64,000 bases of DNA, taken from the NCBI RefSeq assembly GCF_024808665.1, contig NZ_JANUBZ010000009.1:124001-188000 (forward strand), read 5' to 3'. A program made the position numbers and the translations under genes. The DNA is from Mucilaginibacter empetricola (GTDB lineage: Bacteria > Bacteroidota > Bacteroidia > Sphingobacteriales > Sphingobacteriaceae). Under the pieces are notes generated by a model. The model did no database searches and had not been told where the DNA came from. It was given only the letters and a program-made list of their open reading frames with translations. This document shows, in pieces, positions 7,727-16,957 of this stretch (within the stretch, counting starts at the first letter, position 1; every line of letters begins with the position of its first letter).

Positions 7727-8594
7727 TTTGACTTCCTCTGAATGATATACGTGGTAAACTTACTATCAGCAATACAAATGCCGCAGTTACTATTTTTAAC
7801 AAGTTCGGATTTACACCTATATCGAGTGTTATCGCTAAAACCAATTGAAATATGATGGCTCCGCCAAGTACAAGTACGAGGCTTAACCAGATCGAAGTAA
7901 TTTTAAGCCAATTGATTAAAGTTTCAGCTATAATTACAGATCCCAGCCCAATAATAACAATACCTATACCCATGCTGATATCTGTAAAGCCTTGTTGCTG
8001 ACTGACCAAATAACCGCTTACAGCGGTTAAAGCATTCGCCAGGGCAAGACCAGTAATTTTCATTCTGTCGGTATTTACGCCGAGCGATCTGATCATTGAT
8101 TCGCTGTTGCCTGTGGCGCGCATCGAAACGCCGAAGTCAGTTTTTAACAGATAACCTATAAGGAGTGTTATCACAATTACGAAAATGGATAATATCCAAA
8201 AAGTGTTATAGTTGAGATTGGCGGATATATTTATTAAGGTGAATAATGATGACAGGTTGATTAGCGGCAGGTTAGATGTACCCATTATTGATATGTTTAC
8301 CGAATAAAGTGCCGTCATTACCAGTATACCTGCCAGCAAAGCATTAATCTTTAATTTGGTATGGATAATACCTGTTAATGCTCCGGCCAAGCCACCGGCT
8401 AATACTACAGAAATTAAAGTAACATAAGTCGGTTCACCATGCTTAATTAATAATGCGGTAATAACCGCTCCTAATGTATAGCTGCCATCCGTGGTTATAT
8501 CGGGAATGTTAAAAATCTTCATGGAAATATAAATACCCAGTGCAAGTGCCGAAAAGCACAGTCCCTGTAATAATGCAGTGAGGTAAAAATCCAT
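7719..8594 (-). CDS. ABC transporter permease (TrpY/COG4120-like)
   Basis: A 291-residue integral membrane protein with about eight hydrophobic segments. It resembles the branched-chain-type permeases (LivH-like); MKIFNIPDITTDGSYTLGA near the N-terminus and FGVSMRATGNSESMIRSLG in the cytoplasmic loop contacting the ATPase are diagnostic of the COG4120 group. It is the only permease of the operon and so probably acts as a homodimer. The stop overlaps the ATPase start by 8 bases and the start directly abuts the stop of the binding-protein gene. Confidence 0.9.
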   Translation of the reverse strand: MDFYLTALLQGLCFSALALGIYISMKIFNIPDITTDGSYTLGAVITALLIKHGEPTYVTLISVVLAGGLAGALTGIIHTKLKINALLAGILVMTALYSVNISIMGTSNLPLINLSSLFTLINISANLNYNTFWILSIFVIVITLLIGYLLKTDFGVSMRATGNSESMIRSLGVNTDRMKITGLALANALTAVSGYLVSQQQGFTDISMGIGIVIIGLGSVIIAETLINWLKITSIWLSLVLVLGGAIIFQLVLAITLDIGVNPNLLKIVTAAFVLLIVSLPRISFRGSQND

Positions 8595-9569
8595 TTATTT
8601 TACAGGTTCAAAGTTTGACGGTACCGTAATATTATATTTTTTGGCAGCTGCGGGATTGTATACCCGTTTTCTTATTTTAACCATTTCAGGCTGTAAACCT
8701 TGAGTGCTGCGCGTTTTAAGAAACTGTGCAGCTTGTTCACCGGCTTGATATCCCCATTGATAAATATCGGCACCAAAAGCGGCTACAGCTCCGCGTTGTA
8801 CCAAGCCTGCTTCGCTGGTAAAAATGGGAACATTCTTCTGGTCGCAACTCTTTAAAATCGTCTCAAACGAGGCAAAAACGGTATTATCAGGATTGGCGAA
8901 AAAAGCGTCAATATTTTTCCCCAATAATGATTGGGTTACCAACTGGGCCTCAGCTGAGGAATTAAGCGGCAGTGCCACCAAGGTAATATTCAATTTATTT
9001 GCCAATACCTCAATGCGTTCCTTAGCATCTACTGACTGTGGCTCCGATTGATTGTAGATCATTCCAACAACTAATTTTCCCGATTTCGGCTTTAAAAATT
9101 TAGGAATATTTGAAAATGAAGTGTCGATGTAATTCAAGTCTTCAACTGCGCCAAACAAGTTATCGGGCACCTGGCCCCCAGCGCTTTGTAATTTCATCAA
9201 TTTAATGGTTGGGGATACCATCATGAAGATAGGTATAGTCTTAGTTTTTTGTGCGGCAGTGATTGATGATAACGTTGTGCAGGTGGCCAGTAAATCTACT
9301 TTTTCTGATACAAAATAGTTTACAATCTGCGTTAAGGTGGGGATACTTCCTTCCGCGTTCCTGTATTCTATTTTTACATTTTTTTGACGCTCGCTGAAAC
9401 CATTTTTAGACAATGCATCTATAAAACCAGCTCTTGCTGGCGCAATGCTGGCATCTTCAAAAGCATCAACAAAGCCAACAACCGGAACTGTTTTTTCTCT
9501 GTTTGAGTTACAGGCGTATATTGTTAAAGCTAACAGGCAAAATAAGGGAAGGTATTTTAACATCTTCAT
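8595..9569 (-). CDS. ABC transporter substrate-binding lipoprotein (TrpX/COG2984-like)
   Basis: A 324-residue lipoprotein with lipobox IYAC (Cys20). The mature protein matches the ABC_sub_bind family: VVGFVDAFEDASIAPARAGF at the first strand, KTIPIFMMVSP, and VPIFTSEAGLVQRGAVAAFG in the hinge/second lobe. The first gene of a three-gene operon with permease and ATPase. The ligand is probably an aromatic or other hydrophobic amino acid by analogy with TrpX, but that is inference only. Bacteroidota rarely show this type as their only tryptophan importer, so other ligands are possible. Confidence 0.88.
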   Translation of the reverse strand: MKMLKYLPLFCLLALTIYACNSNREKTVPVVGFVDAFEDASIAPARAGFIDALSKNGFSERQKNVKIEYRNAEGSIPTLTQIVNYFVSEKVDLLATCTTLSSITAAQKTKTIPIFMMVSPTIKLMKLQSAGGQVPDNLFGAVEDLNYIDTSFSNIPKFLKPKSGKLVVGMIYNQSEPQSVDAKERIEVLANKLNITLVALPLNSSAEAQLVTQSLLGKNIDAFFANPDNTVFASFETILKSCDQKNVPIFTSEAGLVQRGAVAAFGADIYQWGYQAGEQAAQFLKTRSTQGLQPEMVKIRKRVYNPAAAKKYNITVPSNFEPVK

Positions 9570-9700
9570 GCCACTAAGTTATATAATTGGGTCGAAAGGA
9601 AAAATTCATTTTGGGCAAAGCTTGAAGTGTGAAATTTAGGATTAGCTATAAATTTTAAATTTATTTAAAAAAAGCCCCCCGAAATTTGAAAATAATCCTG

Positions 9701-9749
9701 AAAACCCATAGTCTTTTTGCCTATAATTTTGATAGGCTTTTAGGGTTTT
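9701..9749 (+). promoter_or_regulatory. Two-tier hairpin just upstream of the aminotransferase gene
   Basis: Outer arms AAAACCC (9701-9707) and GGGTTTT (9743-9749) enclose inner arms GCCTAT (9719-9724) and ATAGGC (9732-9737). A T-run directly follows the outer stem, so it resembles a terminator 18 bases before the ATG at 9768. It may terminate upstream transcription or be an attenuator-like leader; it may also simply overlap the promoter (TAATTTTG at 9724-9731). Confidence 0.45.
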
Positions 9750-9767
9750 TGCTTAATTTAGCAGAGC

Positions 9768-10913
9768 ATGACACCCATCATATCTAAATTACCTCAAACC
9801 GGTACCACTATTTTCACAACCATGTCGGCTTTGGCAAATGAAGTTGGCGCAATTAATCTTTCTCAAGGCTTTCCTGATTTTGATACCGCGCCTGAATTAG
9901 TTAAACTGGTAAATACGGCCATGAAAAAAGGTCATAATCAATATGCGCCTATGGCTGGTGTATTGGCCTTGAGAGAGCAGATTGCAAAAAAAACAGAAAG
10001 ACTTTACGGAGCAGTTTATAACCCGGATACCGAGATAACTGTTACCGCCGGCGGCACGCAAGCTATATTTACCGCTATCACCGCCTTGATTCACCCTAAT
10101 GATGAGGTAATAATTTTTGAACCTGCATATGATTGTTATGGGCCGGCCATTAAGTTGATGGGCGGAATCGTAAAATCACTGGAGTTAGAGCCACCGGACT
10201 ACCGTATTTCGTGGGATATGGTGAAAAGACTTATTAATCATAAAACAAAGATGATTATCCTTAATTCGCCGCATAACCCTACTGCAACTATTTTGCATAA
10301 GGAGGATATTGACGAATTAAGCAATCTTGTAAAAACACAGGATATTTGGATATTAAGCGATGAGGTGTACGAACATTTGATTTATGATGGTGAAACTCAT
10401 CATAGCATGGCTCGTTATCCGGAATTACAACAGCGTAGTTTTATTGTCGCTTCATTTGGCAAAACATTTCATGCAACTGGCTGGAAAGTGGGTTATTGTA
10501 TGGCACCTTCAGTTTTAATGAATGAATTCAGAAAGGTGCATCAGTTTTTAGTATTCAGCGTTAACACCCCTATTCAGCATGCTATTGCTGAGTATTTAAA
10601 GAATGAAAATAGTTACCTGGCGCTTCCGGAATTTTTCCAACAAAAGCGCGACTATTTCAGAAAAGCGTTGGAACAAAGTAAATTTAAATTATTGCCTTGT
10701 TATGGATCCTATTTTCAATCTGTTACGTATAAAAATATAACTGATGAAAAAGATAGTGATTTTGCATTGCGTTTAACAAGGGAATTTGGAGTTGCCGCAA
10801 TACCGGTTTCGGGGTTCTATAGTAAGGGTACAGACCACCATGTTTTGAGGTTTTGTTTTGCCAAAAGGCAAGAAACTTTAGATAAAGCCGTTGATAGATT
10901 ATTGAAAATTTAG
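9768..10913 (+). CDS. Pyridoxal-phosphate aminotransferase, methionine/glutamine transaminase type (YbdL-like)
   Basis: A 381-residue class I aminotransferase. It begins with the characteristic INLSQGFPDFDTAPELV and has the PLP lysine at Lys232 in SFGKTFHATGWK, plus NSPHNPT and the late LRFCFAKR block. This is the YbdL/kynurenine-aminotransferase/glutamine transaminase K group, whose members transfer amino groups from methionine, aromatic amino acids or glutamine to 2-oxo acids. The omega-amidase gene 112 bases downstream on the same strand strongly supports use of glutamine: the oxo-acid product alpha-ketoglutaramate is the omega-amidase substrate. A role in closing methionine salvage (transamination of 4-methylthio-2-oxobutanoate) is a reasonable inference. 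Confidence 0.88.
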   Translation: MTPIISKLPQTGTTIFTTMSALANEVGAINLSQGFPDFDTAPELVKLVNTAMKKGHNQYAPMAGVLALREQIAKKTERLYGAVYNPDTEITVTAGGTQAIFTAITALIHPNDEVIIFEPAYDCYGPAIKLMGGIVKSLELEPPDYRISWDMVKRLINHKTKMIILNSPHNPTATILHKEDIDELSNLVKTQDIWILSDEVYEHLIYDGETHHSMARYPELQQRSFIVASFGKTFHATGWKVGYCMAPSVLMNEFRKVHQFLVFSVNTPIQHAIAEYLKNENSYLALPEFFQQKRDYFRKALEQSKFKLLPCYGSYFQSVTYKNITDEKDSDFALRLTREFGVAAIPVSGFYSKGTDHHVLRFCFAKRQETLDKAVDRLLKI

Positions 10914-11025
10914 TTAATGGTTAATTAAATAGTTTTTATTTAACCCGGGGCGTTTTCAAATTAACAAACATTAATTAAGGTTTAGGCCTTGAAAAATGAT
11001 CTATTAACCAGGAACTAAAGAAAGT

Positions 11026-11802
11026 ATGGATAATCTAAAAATTACTCTTTTTCAGGGATATCTTTTTTGGGAAAATATCGACAAAAATCTACAGAACATC
11101 ACCCTGCGTTTATCAAACATTCGCGAAAAAACCAACCTGATTGTCCTGCCCGAAATGTTTAATACCGGGTTTACTATGAATGCTACCGATTTAGCAGAAT
11201 CAATGAATGGAAAAACTATGCATTGGATGCATCAAATAGCCCAGGATTATAATTGTGTTGTAACAGGTAGTATCATCATCAAGGAAAATGACAAGTTTTA
11301 CAACCGTTTAATTTGGATGCGTGCCGATGGTACTTACGAGTGTTATGATAAGCGCCACCTTTTTGCACTGGGGAAAGAGCATCAAACGTACACAGCCGGA
11401 ACTCAAAAGCTAGTAGTGGAACTAAATGGCTGGAAAATTTGCCCTGCTATATGCTATGATCTGCGTTTTCCGGTATGGTTGCGCAATGCAAATGCTGAAT
11501 ATGATTTATTACTGATTGTTGCTAACTGGCCTGAACGCCGCTCGCTGCACTGGCGGACACTTATTCCTGCAAGGGCAATTGAAAATCAGGCTTATGTAAT
11601 TGGTTTGAATCGAATTGGACATGATGGAAATGAAGTGTATCATTCAGGCGACTCTACCTGTATTGATCCTAACGGCAATGTGGTTTACTACAAACGCGAC
11701 GAAGAGGATGTATATACTTTTTCGGTAATTGCCGATGAGGTTAAGAAAACACGCCGCACTTTGCCCTTCTTAAAGGATGCAGATGAGTTTAACATCATTT
11801 GA
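11026..11802 (+). CDS. Omega-amidase / nitrilase-superfamily hydrolase (YafV/Nit2-like)
   Basis: A 258-residue carbon-nitrogen hydrolase with the complete nitrilase triad: Glu43 (LPEMFNTGF), Lys109 (YDKRHLFALG) and Cys143 (PAICYDLRFP). The length and motifs match YafV/Nit2, which hydrolyse alpha-ketoglutaramate to 2-oxoglutarate and ammonia, and so pull glutamine transaminase reactions forward. It follows an aminotransferase that would make this substrate. Cytoplasmic; no signal peptide. The spacer of 112 bases shows no terminator, so the two genes may share a transcript. Confidence 0.9.
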   Translation: MDNLKITLFQGYLFWENIDKNLQNITLRLSNIREKTNLIVLPEMFNTGFTMNATDLAESMNGKTMHWMHQIAQDYNCVVTGSIIIKENDKFYNRLIWMRADGTYECYDKRHLFALGKEHQTYTAGTQKLVVELNGWKICPAICYDLRFPVWLRNANAEYDLLLIVANWPERRSLHWRTLIPARAIENQAYVIGLNRIGHDGNEVYHSGDSTCIDPNGNVVYYKRDEEDVYTFSVIADEVKKTRRTLPFLKDADEFNII

Positions 11803-11914
11803 TTTTTTGTATGACCGCAAATCACGATGATTATTGTGAATAAATTCATTAATCTGTTTAATATACGGTTCATACAAATAAGTTATTTTCGCTTTTTAAA
11901 CATCTAATATTTAA

Positions 11915-14900
11915 ATGAAATATCTAACCCGCAGCATATTGCCATTAGGTTTTATGCTGATTTTTGTTTTAACGTCATCTGCACAACGAAAAAAAGATTA
12001 CACTGCCTTTGTTGATCCGTTTATAGGCACCGCGGGTCATGGTCACACTTACCCAGGTGCAGTGGTTCCTTTTGGTATGGTGCAATTAAGTCCGGATACA
12101 CGTTTAACTGGTTGGGATGGCTGCTCGGGCTATTATTATACCGACACTACTGTTTACGGCTTTTCACATACACATTTAAGCGGCACCGGCATTGCTGATT
12201 ATTGTGATGTCCTTTTTATGCCAACAACCGGGAAACCTCAATTTAAAAACACGGAATATCAATCAGGATTTAAAAAGAAAAATGAAATTGCCACGCCAGG
12301 CTATTATAAAACACACCTGGATAAATATAATATCGACGTTGAGCTTACAGCCAGCACTCGTGCCGGTATGCATCGTTATAATTTCCCAAATACCAGCGAA
12401 GCAAATATTATAATTGATTTACAGCACAGGGATGAGGTATTAGATTCATGGATTGAAGTAGTAAACGATCACGAAATTCGTGGCTTCAGGCGTTCCAGTT
12501 CATGGGCCACTAATCAATCGTTATATTTTTATGCCAAATTTTCTAAGCCTTTTAAAACGTATGGTATAGCAAGTAATGACGAGCTGCAGGCCGGACAAAC
12601 TAAAATACAGGGCAAAAATATAAAAATGTATATCCGCTTTAGCAACCCTGGCGAGGTAATTGCCAAGGTTGGTATTTCATCGGTAAGTACCGATGGCGCA
12701 TTAAAAAACCTGGATGCCGAAATACCTGATTTCGACTTCAAGAAGGTCCAAAAAGCTGCAAAAGATTTGTGGATAGATCAGCTTTCAAAAATCGAGGTGG
12801 AAGGCGGCGGACCTAATGCAACCACCCAACAGGCTATGCAGAATAACAATGCATACCCAAGTACAGGTTTCGGTTCACAAAAAAGGGAAAAGAAGGTAGC
12901 TTTTGTAGATTACGCAAAAACAAAAAAGACAATTTTTTACACCGCCCTGTACCATGCTATGTTGGCGCCAAATGTTTATAACGACGTTGATGGTCAATAC
13001 AGGGGAATGGATCAGAAAGTACACACCGCCCAGGGTTTTAATTATTACACTGTTTTTTCGTTGTGGGATACTTATCGCGCAGAAGATCCGCTACTGAATT
13101 TAATTGATCGCAAACGCACTTCTGATTTTATAAAATCATTCCTGGCAATGTACGAACAGGGCGGTCTGTTGCCAATTTGGCCCCTGGCTTCAAGTGAAAC
13201 TTTTTGCATGGTTGGGAATCATTCCATACCGGTGATAGTTGATGCCTATGCAAAAGGCATACGCGACTTTAATGCTGATGAAGCCTTTGCAGCCATGAAA
13301 GCGGCTGTAAACCGTAATCAGTTCGGTTTAGATTCGTATCGCAAAAATGGTGTTGTATTATCTGACGATGAACCTGAATCAGTCTCAAAAACGCTTGAAT
13401 ATGCTTTTGATGATTGGTGTATTGCCCAAATGGCAAAAATGTTGAATAAACCCGATGATTATAAGGAGTTTATACAGCGTGCTCAATACTGGAAAAACAA
13501 CTTCAATAACCAAAATGGATTTATGCAGGCGCGGGTTAATGGTGGTTGGTACACCCCTTTTGAGCCTACCGAAATCAACAACAATTACACCGAAGGAAAT
13601 TCATGGCAATATTCTTTTTTAGCGCCTCATGATATGGAAGGTTTAATTCAAAGTATGGGTGGCAAAGATGCTTTTGAAGCCAAGCTTGATGAGTTATTTA
13701 CCACTGACGCCAAATTAACCGGCCGCCAGCAGGACGATGTTAGTGGTTTGATTGGCCAATATGCGCATGGTAATGAACCAAGTCACCATATGGCTTACCT
13801 ATACAACTTTACCGATTCTCCCGATAAGACACAGTTTTACATCAATAAAATATTGAATGAAGAATACAGGGATAATCCTGATGGCTTATCGGGCAATGAA
13901 GATTGTGGACAAATGTCTGCCTGGTATGTAATAAGTTCATTGGGTATTTATAATATTGCTCCGGGCCAGCAGCAGTTTCAGGTTGGGGTACCTCAATTTG
14001 ATAAGATTGTTATCAACCTTGAAAATGGAAAGAAGTTTACTATTCTGAGCCCTGGAGAAAGTGTTAGCCGCAGCAATATTTATTTACAAGGCATGAGCCT
14101 CAATAAAAAGACGTACAATAAACTGTATTTAAATTACGAAGATATAGCTAACGGCGGCGAGTTTGAAGTATTAACCGGCAGACTACCCAATAAACTATTT
14201 GTGCAGGAGTTAGAAAAACCGACCTCTAAAATAACAGATAATTTTATCATACCCAATCCTTACCTGATTGCACCAGCAAAAACTTTTAAGCAACCCATCA
14301 GCGCTGAAATAAAAGATGCCGATGCTTCAGCTAAAATTTATTATACACTTGATGGCACTACGCCAACGGCTAATTCAACTTTATATACCCAGCCAATAGG
14401 CATATCAACTAACACAACTGTAAAAGCTATAGCTATTGACGGTGACAAAACCAGCTTTGTTGATGAAGGCACTTTCAATAAACTAAGAGACGATATTAAA
14501 TTAACGCTCATAAATCAATATCTGCCAAACTACGCCGACCAGGGCGATAATACCTTAATAAACGGCATCCGCGGTAAAGCTAACTGGCGTTTGGGTAACT
14601 GGCAAGGATATTCGGGTAATGACCTGGTTGCCATAATTGATATGGGAGCCATTAAGCCTGTTAGGCAGGTTAGTTTGGGCACTTTGCAAGACACACGTTC
14701 ATGGATAGTTTTCCCGCAATATGTACAGTACTGGATTTCTGACGATGGAGTTAATTATAAACTTGCCTCCACAGTAAATACTAAGATTGATATAAAAGAA
14801 CTGGATACGCAGATACAAGATTTTGTTGGATCTTTAAACGTAAGTACGCGGTATATTAAAATAATAGCAAAACAGTACGGAGCCTTACCCGAATGGCACG

Positions 14901-14953
14901 AAAGCAAGGGAAGTCCATCGTATATTTTTGCAGATGAGATAGTGATTGAGTGA
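11915..14953 (+). CDS. GH92 alpha-mannosidase with C-terminal carbohydrate-binding-like modules
   Basis: A 1012-residue secreted glycosidase. After a signal peptide ending SSAQ (about residue 24), residues 30-750 are a GH92 domain: VDPFIGTAGHGHTYPGA, PFGMVQLSPDT, the likely catalytic acid Glu560 in YTEGNSWQY, and Asp663 in GNEDCGQMSAWY, the region holding the base. GH92 enzymes are calcium-dependent exo-alpha-mannosidases (mostly alpha-1,2) acting on N-glycans or yeast mannan. Then comes a CHB_HEX-C-like module (IYYTLDGTTPT, about residues 795-845) and a discoidin-like F5/8-type C domain at the end, probably for glycan binding. There are no SusC/SusD genes next to it, so it is not in a classic polysaccharide utilisation locus. 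Confidence 0.95.
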   Translation: MKYLTRSILPLGFMLIFVLTSSAQRKKDYTAFVDPFIGTAGHGHTYPGAVVPFGMVQLSPDTRLTGWDGCSGYYYTDTTVYGFSHTHLSGTGIADYCDVLFMPTTGKPQFKNTEYQSGFKKKNEIATPGYYKTHLDKYNIDVELTASTRAGMHRYNFPNTSEANIIIDLQHRDEVLDSWIEVVNDHEIRGFRRSSSWATNQSLYFYAKFSKPFKTYGIASNDELQAGQTKIQGKNIKMYIRFSNPGEVIAKVGISSVSTDGALKNLDAEIPDFDFKKVQKAAKDLWIDQLSKIEVEGGGPNATTQQAMQNNNAYPSTGFGSQKREKKVAFVDYAKTKKTIFYTALYHAMLAPNVYNDVDGQYRGMDQKVHTAQGFNYYTVFSLWDTYRAEDPLLNLIDRKRTSDFIKSFLAMYEQGGLLPIWPLASSETFCMVGNHSIPVIVDAYAKGIRDFNADEAFAAMKAAVNRNQFGLDSYRKNGVVLSDDEPESVSKTLEYAFDDWCIAQMAKMLNKPDDYKEFIQRAQYWKNNFNNQNGFMQARVNGGWYTPFEPTEINNNYTEGNSWQYSFLAPHDMEGLIQSMGGKDAFEAKLDELFTTDAKLTGRQQDDVSGLIGQYAHGNEPSHHMAYLYNFTDSPDKTQFYINKILNEEYRDNPDGLSGNEDCGQMSAWYVISSLGIYNIAPGQQQFQVGVPQFDKIVINLENGKKFTILSPGESVSRSNIYLQGMSLNKKTYNKLYLNYEDIANGGEFEVLTGRLPNKLFVQELEKPTSKITDNFIIPNPYLIAPAKTFKQPISAEIKDADASAKIYYTLDGTTPTANSTLYTQPIGISTNTTVKAIAIDGDKTSFVDEGTFNKLRDDIKLTLINQYLPNYADQGDNTLINGIRGKANWRLGNWQGYSGNDLVAIIDMGAIKPVRQVSLGTLQDTRSWIVFPQYVQYWISDDGVNYKLASTVNTKIDIKELDTQIQDFVGSLNVSTRYIKIIAKQYGALPEWHESKGSPSYIFADEIVIE

Positions 14954-14992
14954 ATTTTTAATAGTAAATCCCTAAATAAATTTTAACTTATT

Positions 14993-15940
14993 ATGCGTCG
15001 TAATTTTATTCTTCTGTCAATAATTAATTTGGTGTTAATATCCGGTGCTGCTTTTTCGCAAAGTTTTCGGATTGTTCCGCTTGGTGTTAAAGGCGGTATT
15101 GATGAAAGCAACTTATCAGCCTATATGGTTGCCGCCAGCGGAACCAATAATTATATTTGTTTAGATGCCGGCACACTTTACTATGGTATTGAAAAGGCTG
15201 TTAATAATAAAGTATTTCCTGTCTCCGCCGAACAGGTGCTAAGGCAATACATTAAAGGATATTTTATCTCTCATGCACACCTGGATCACGTATCTGGACT
15301 AATCATCTGCTCACCTGCTGACTCTTCGAAAAGCATCTACGGATTAAAGAGTTGCCTCGAAACAATAAAGACACATTACTTTACCTGGGACAGTTGGGCC
15401 AACTTTGCCGATGAGGGCGAACGACCAACATTGAAAAAATACAACTATCAGGTTTTAACGCCCAATACACCTATCAACGTAAAAAATACATGGATGCAGG
15501 TTACTGCATTTCCATTGAGCCACTTTAATTTAGCCAGTACGGCTTTCCTCGTTAAAAGCAATGATGCTTATATATTGTATTTGGGTGATACCGGGCCCGA
15601 TGAAGTGGAACACAGCCATTCGTTACATGAGCTTTGGCAAACAGTAGCGCCACTGATAAAAAACAAAAAGCTCAAAGCAATAATGATTGAAACTTCGTTC
15701 CCTAATGAACAACCCGATAAAAGTTTGTTTGGCCATCTTACCCCCCATTGGTTAATGACGGAAATGAACGATTTGGCAAACCTGACCGGACATAATGAAT
15801 TAAAGGGATTTAACATCATTGTTACGCACGTTAAACCACCTCAGGACGAAATTGAAAAAATAAAAACACAATTAAAGGCTGAGAATTCCTTGCATTTAAA
15901 TCTTATATTTCCTGAACAAGGAAAAGCGATTGATTTATAA
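14993..15940 (+). CDS. Class II cyclic-nucleotide phosphodiesterase-like metallo-hydrolase, secreted
   Basis: A 315-residue protein with a signal peptide (ending AFSQ, residue 23) and a metallo-beta-lactamase fold. The metal motif is HAHLDH (His94, His96, Asp98, His99), followed by the family block SGLIICSPADSSKSIYGL, a late LSHFN His, LGDTGPDE and IIVTHVKP. This is the PDEase_II pattern of yeast PDE1 and Vibrio CpdP, which hydrolyse 3',5'-cAMP. Export suggests the substrate is extracellular or periplasmic cyclic nucleotide, or another phosphodiester. It lies 39 bases after the GH92 gene on the same strand and may be co-transcribed. Confidence 0.85.
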   Translation: MRRNFILLSIINLVLISGAAFSQSFRIVPLGVKGGIDESNLSAYMVAASGTNNYICLDAGTLYYGIEKAVNNKVFPVSAEQVLRQYIKGYFISHAHLDHVSGLIICSPADSSKSIYGLKSCLETIKTHYFTWDSWANFADEGERPTLKKYNYQVLTPNTPINVKNTWMQVTAFPLSHFNLASTAFLVKSNDAYILYLGDTGPDEVEHSHSLHELWQTVAPLIKNKKLKAIMIETSFPNEQPDKSLFGHLTPHWLMTEMNDLANLTGHNELKGFNIIVTHVKPPQDEIEKIKTQLKAENSLHLNLIFPEQGKAIDL

Positions 15941-15966
15941 TTTACGTTTAAGGCTTGAAGAGGCAA

Positions 15967-16845
15967 TTAATGTTTTAATAGCATTTTTTTAGCTTCTTCA
16001 AGTTTTGCTTTTTCTTCTTTTGGCAAAACCGGATACTTTAAATCCAAATCTTTTAAAGTTTCTAAAATAATATGGGAAATGGCAGTCCGCGTAAACCACT
16101 TCTTATCTGCCGGAAGTACATACCATGGGCATTTTTCGGTTGATGTTTCTTGGATGGCTTCCTGGTAGGCATCCATATAATCGTCCCAAAACTCCCGCTC
16201 ATAAATATCCGCTGCCGAGAATTTCCAGTTCTTTTCCGGGTTATCTATCCGTTCCAGAAACCGTTCTTTTTGTTCATCTTTTGATAAATGAAGAAAAAAT
16301 TTGATAATGACAGTACCGTTTTCGGTAAGATGTTTTTCAAAGTTTCTTATACTTTCATATCTGTGCTCCCAAAACTTCTTTTTCACATCTTTAACGGAAT
16401 TAATTCCGGGCAGCCTTTCTTTAAGTAATAATTCGGGATGAACCTTGGTTATTAGCACATTTTCATAATGTGACCGGTTATGCACCCCTATCCTGCCAAA
16501 TTCAGGCAATGCTTTATAGTGTCTCCAAAAAAAATCATGGTCAAGCTCTTCTGCGCTCGGTTGTTTAAAGCTATATACCTCACATCCCTGCGGGTTTAAG
16601 CCTGATAGTGTATGTGCTATCGCCCCATCTTTTCCAGCTGCATCCATCGCCTGGAAAATAATCAGCAAAGCATACCGGTCATCAGCATATAAAGCCGATT
16701 GAAGGTCTGCTGTTTGCTTAATCAGATCCTTTAATTCAGCTTCGCTATCTTCTTTTTTTAAATCAGCAGTGTAGGCAGTATCATAGTCTTTAAGTGAAAA
16801 TTTTTTGCCGTTTGTTATTTTAAATTCATTAATTATGTTTTTCAT
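15967..16845 (-). CDS. Polyphosphate kinase 2 family (PPK2, class III-like)
   Basis: A 292-residue cytoplasmic enzyme with Walker A in FQAMDAAGKDG (Lys72), then SGLNPQGCEVYSFKQPSAEELDHDFFWRHYK and the lid-type NRSHYE motif. This signature belongs to one-domain PPK2 enzymes that use polyphosphate to phosphorylate nucleoside mono- or diphosphates, so it probably recycles AMP/ADP or NDPs when polyphosphate is available. Length and wording fit the PPK2_rel_1 type (class III). It is convergent with the phosphodiesterase gene (26-base gap), and divergent from the PBP gene. Confidence 0.92.
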   Translation of the reverse strand: MKNIINEFKITNGKKFSLKDYDTAYTADLKKEDSEAELKDLIKQTADLQSALYADDRYALLIIFQAMDAAGKDGAIAHTLSGLNPQGCEVYSFKQPSAEELDHDFFWRHYKALPEFGRIGVHNRSHYENVLITKVHPELLLKERLPGINSVKDVKKKFWEHRYESIRNFEKHLTENGTVIIKFFLHLSKDEQKERFLERIDNPEKNWKFSAADIYEREFWDDYMDAYQEAIQETSTEKCPWYVLPADKKWFTRTAISHIILETLKDLDLKYPVLPKEEKAKLEEAKKMLLKH

Positions 16846-16957
16846 AGAACAAAAATGATTTATACTAAGTTAACCTAAAATTTACCTGTTAAAATTACGT
16901 TGTTAATTTTTGTTAATCTGGCTATGATTTAGAGCCATAATTTTACATCTTTACCCC

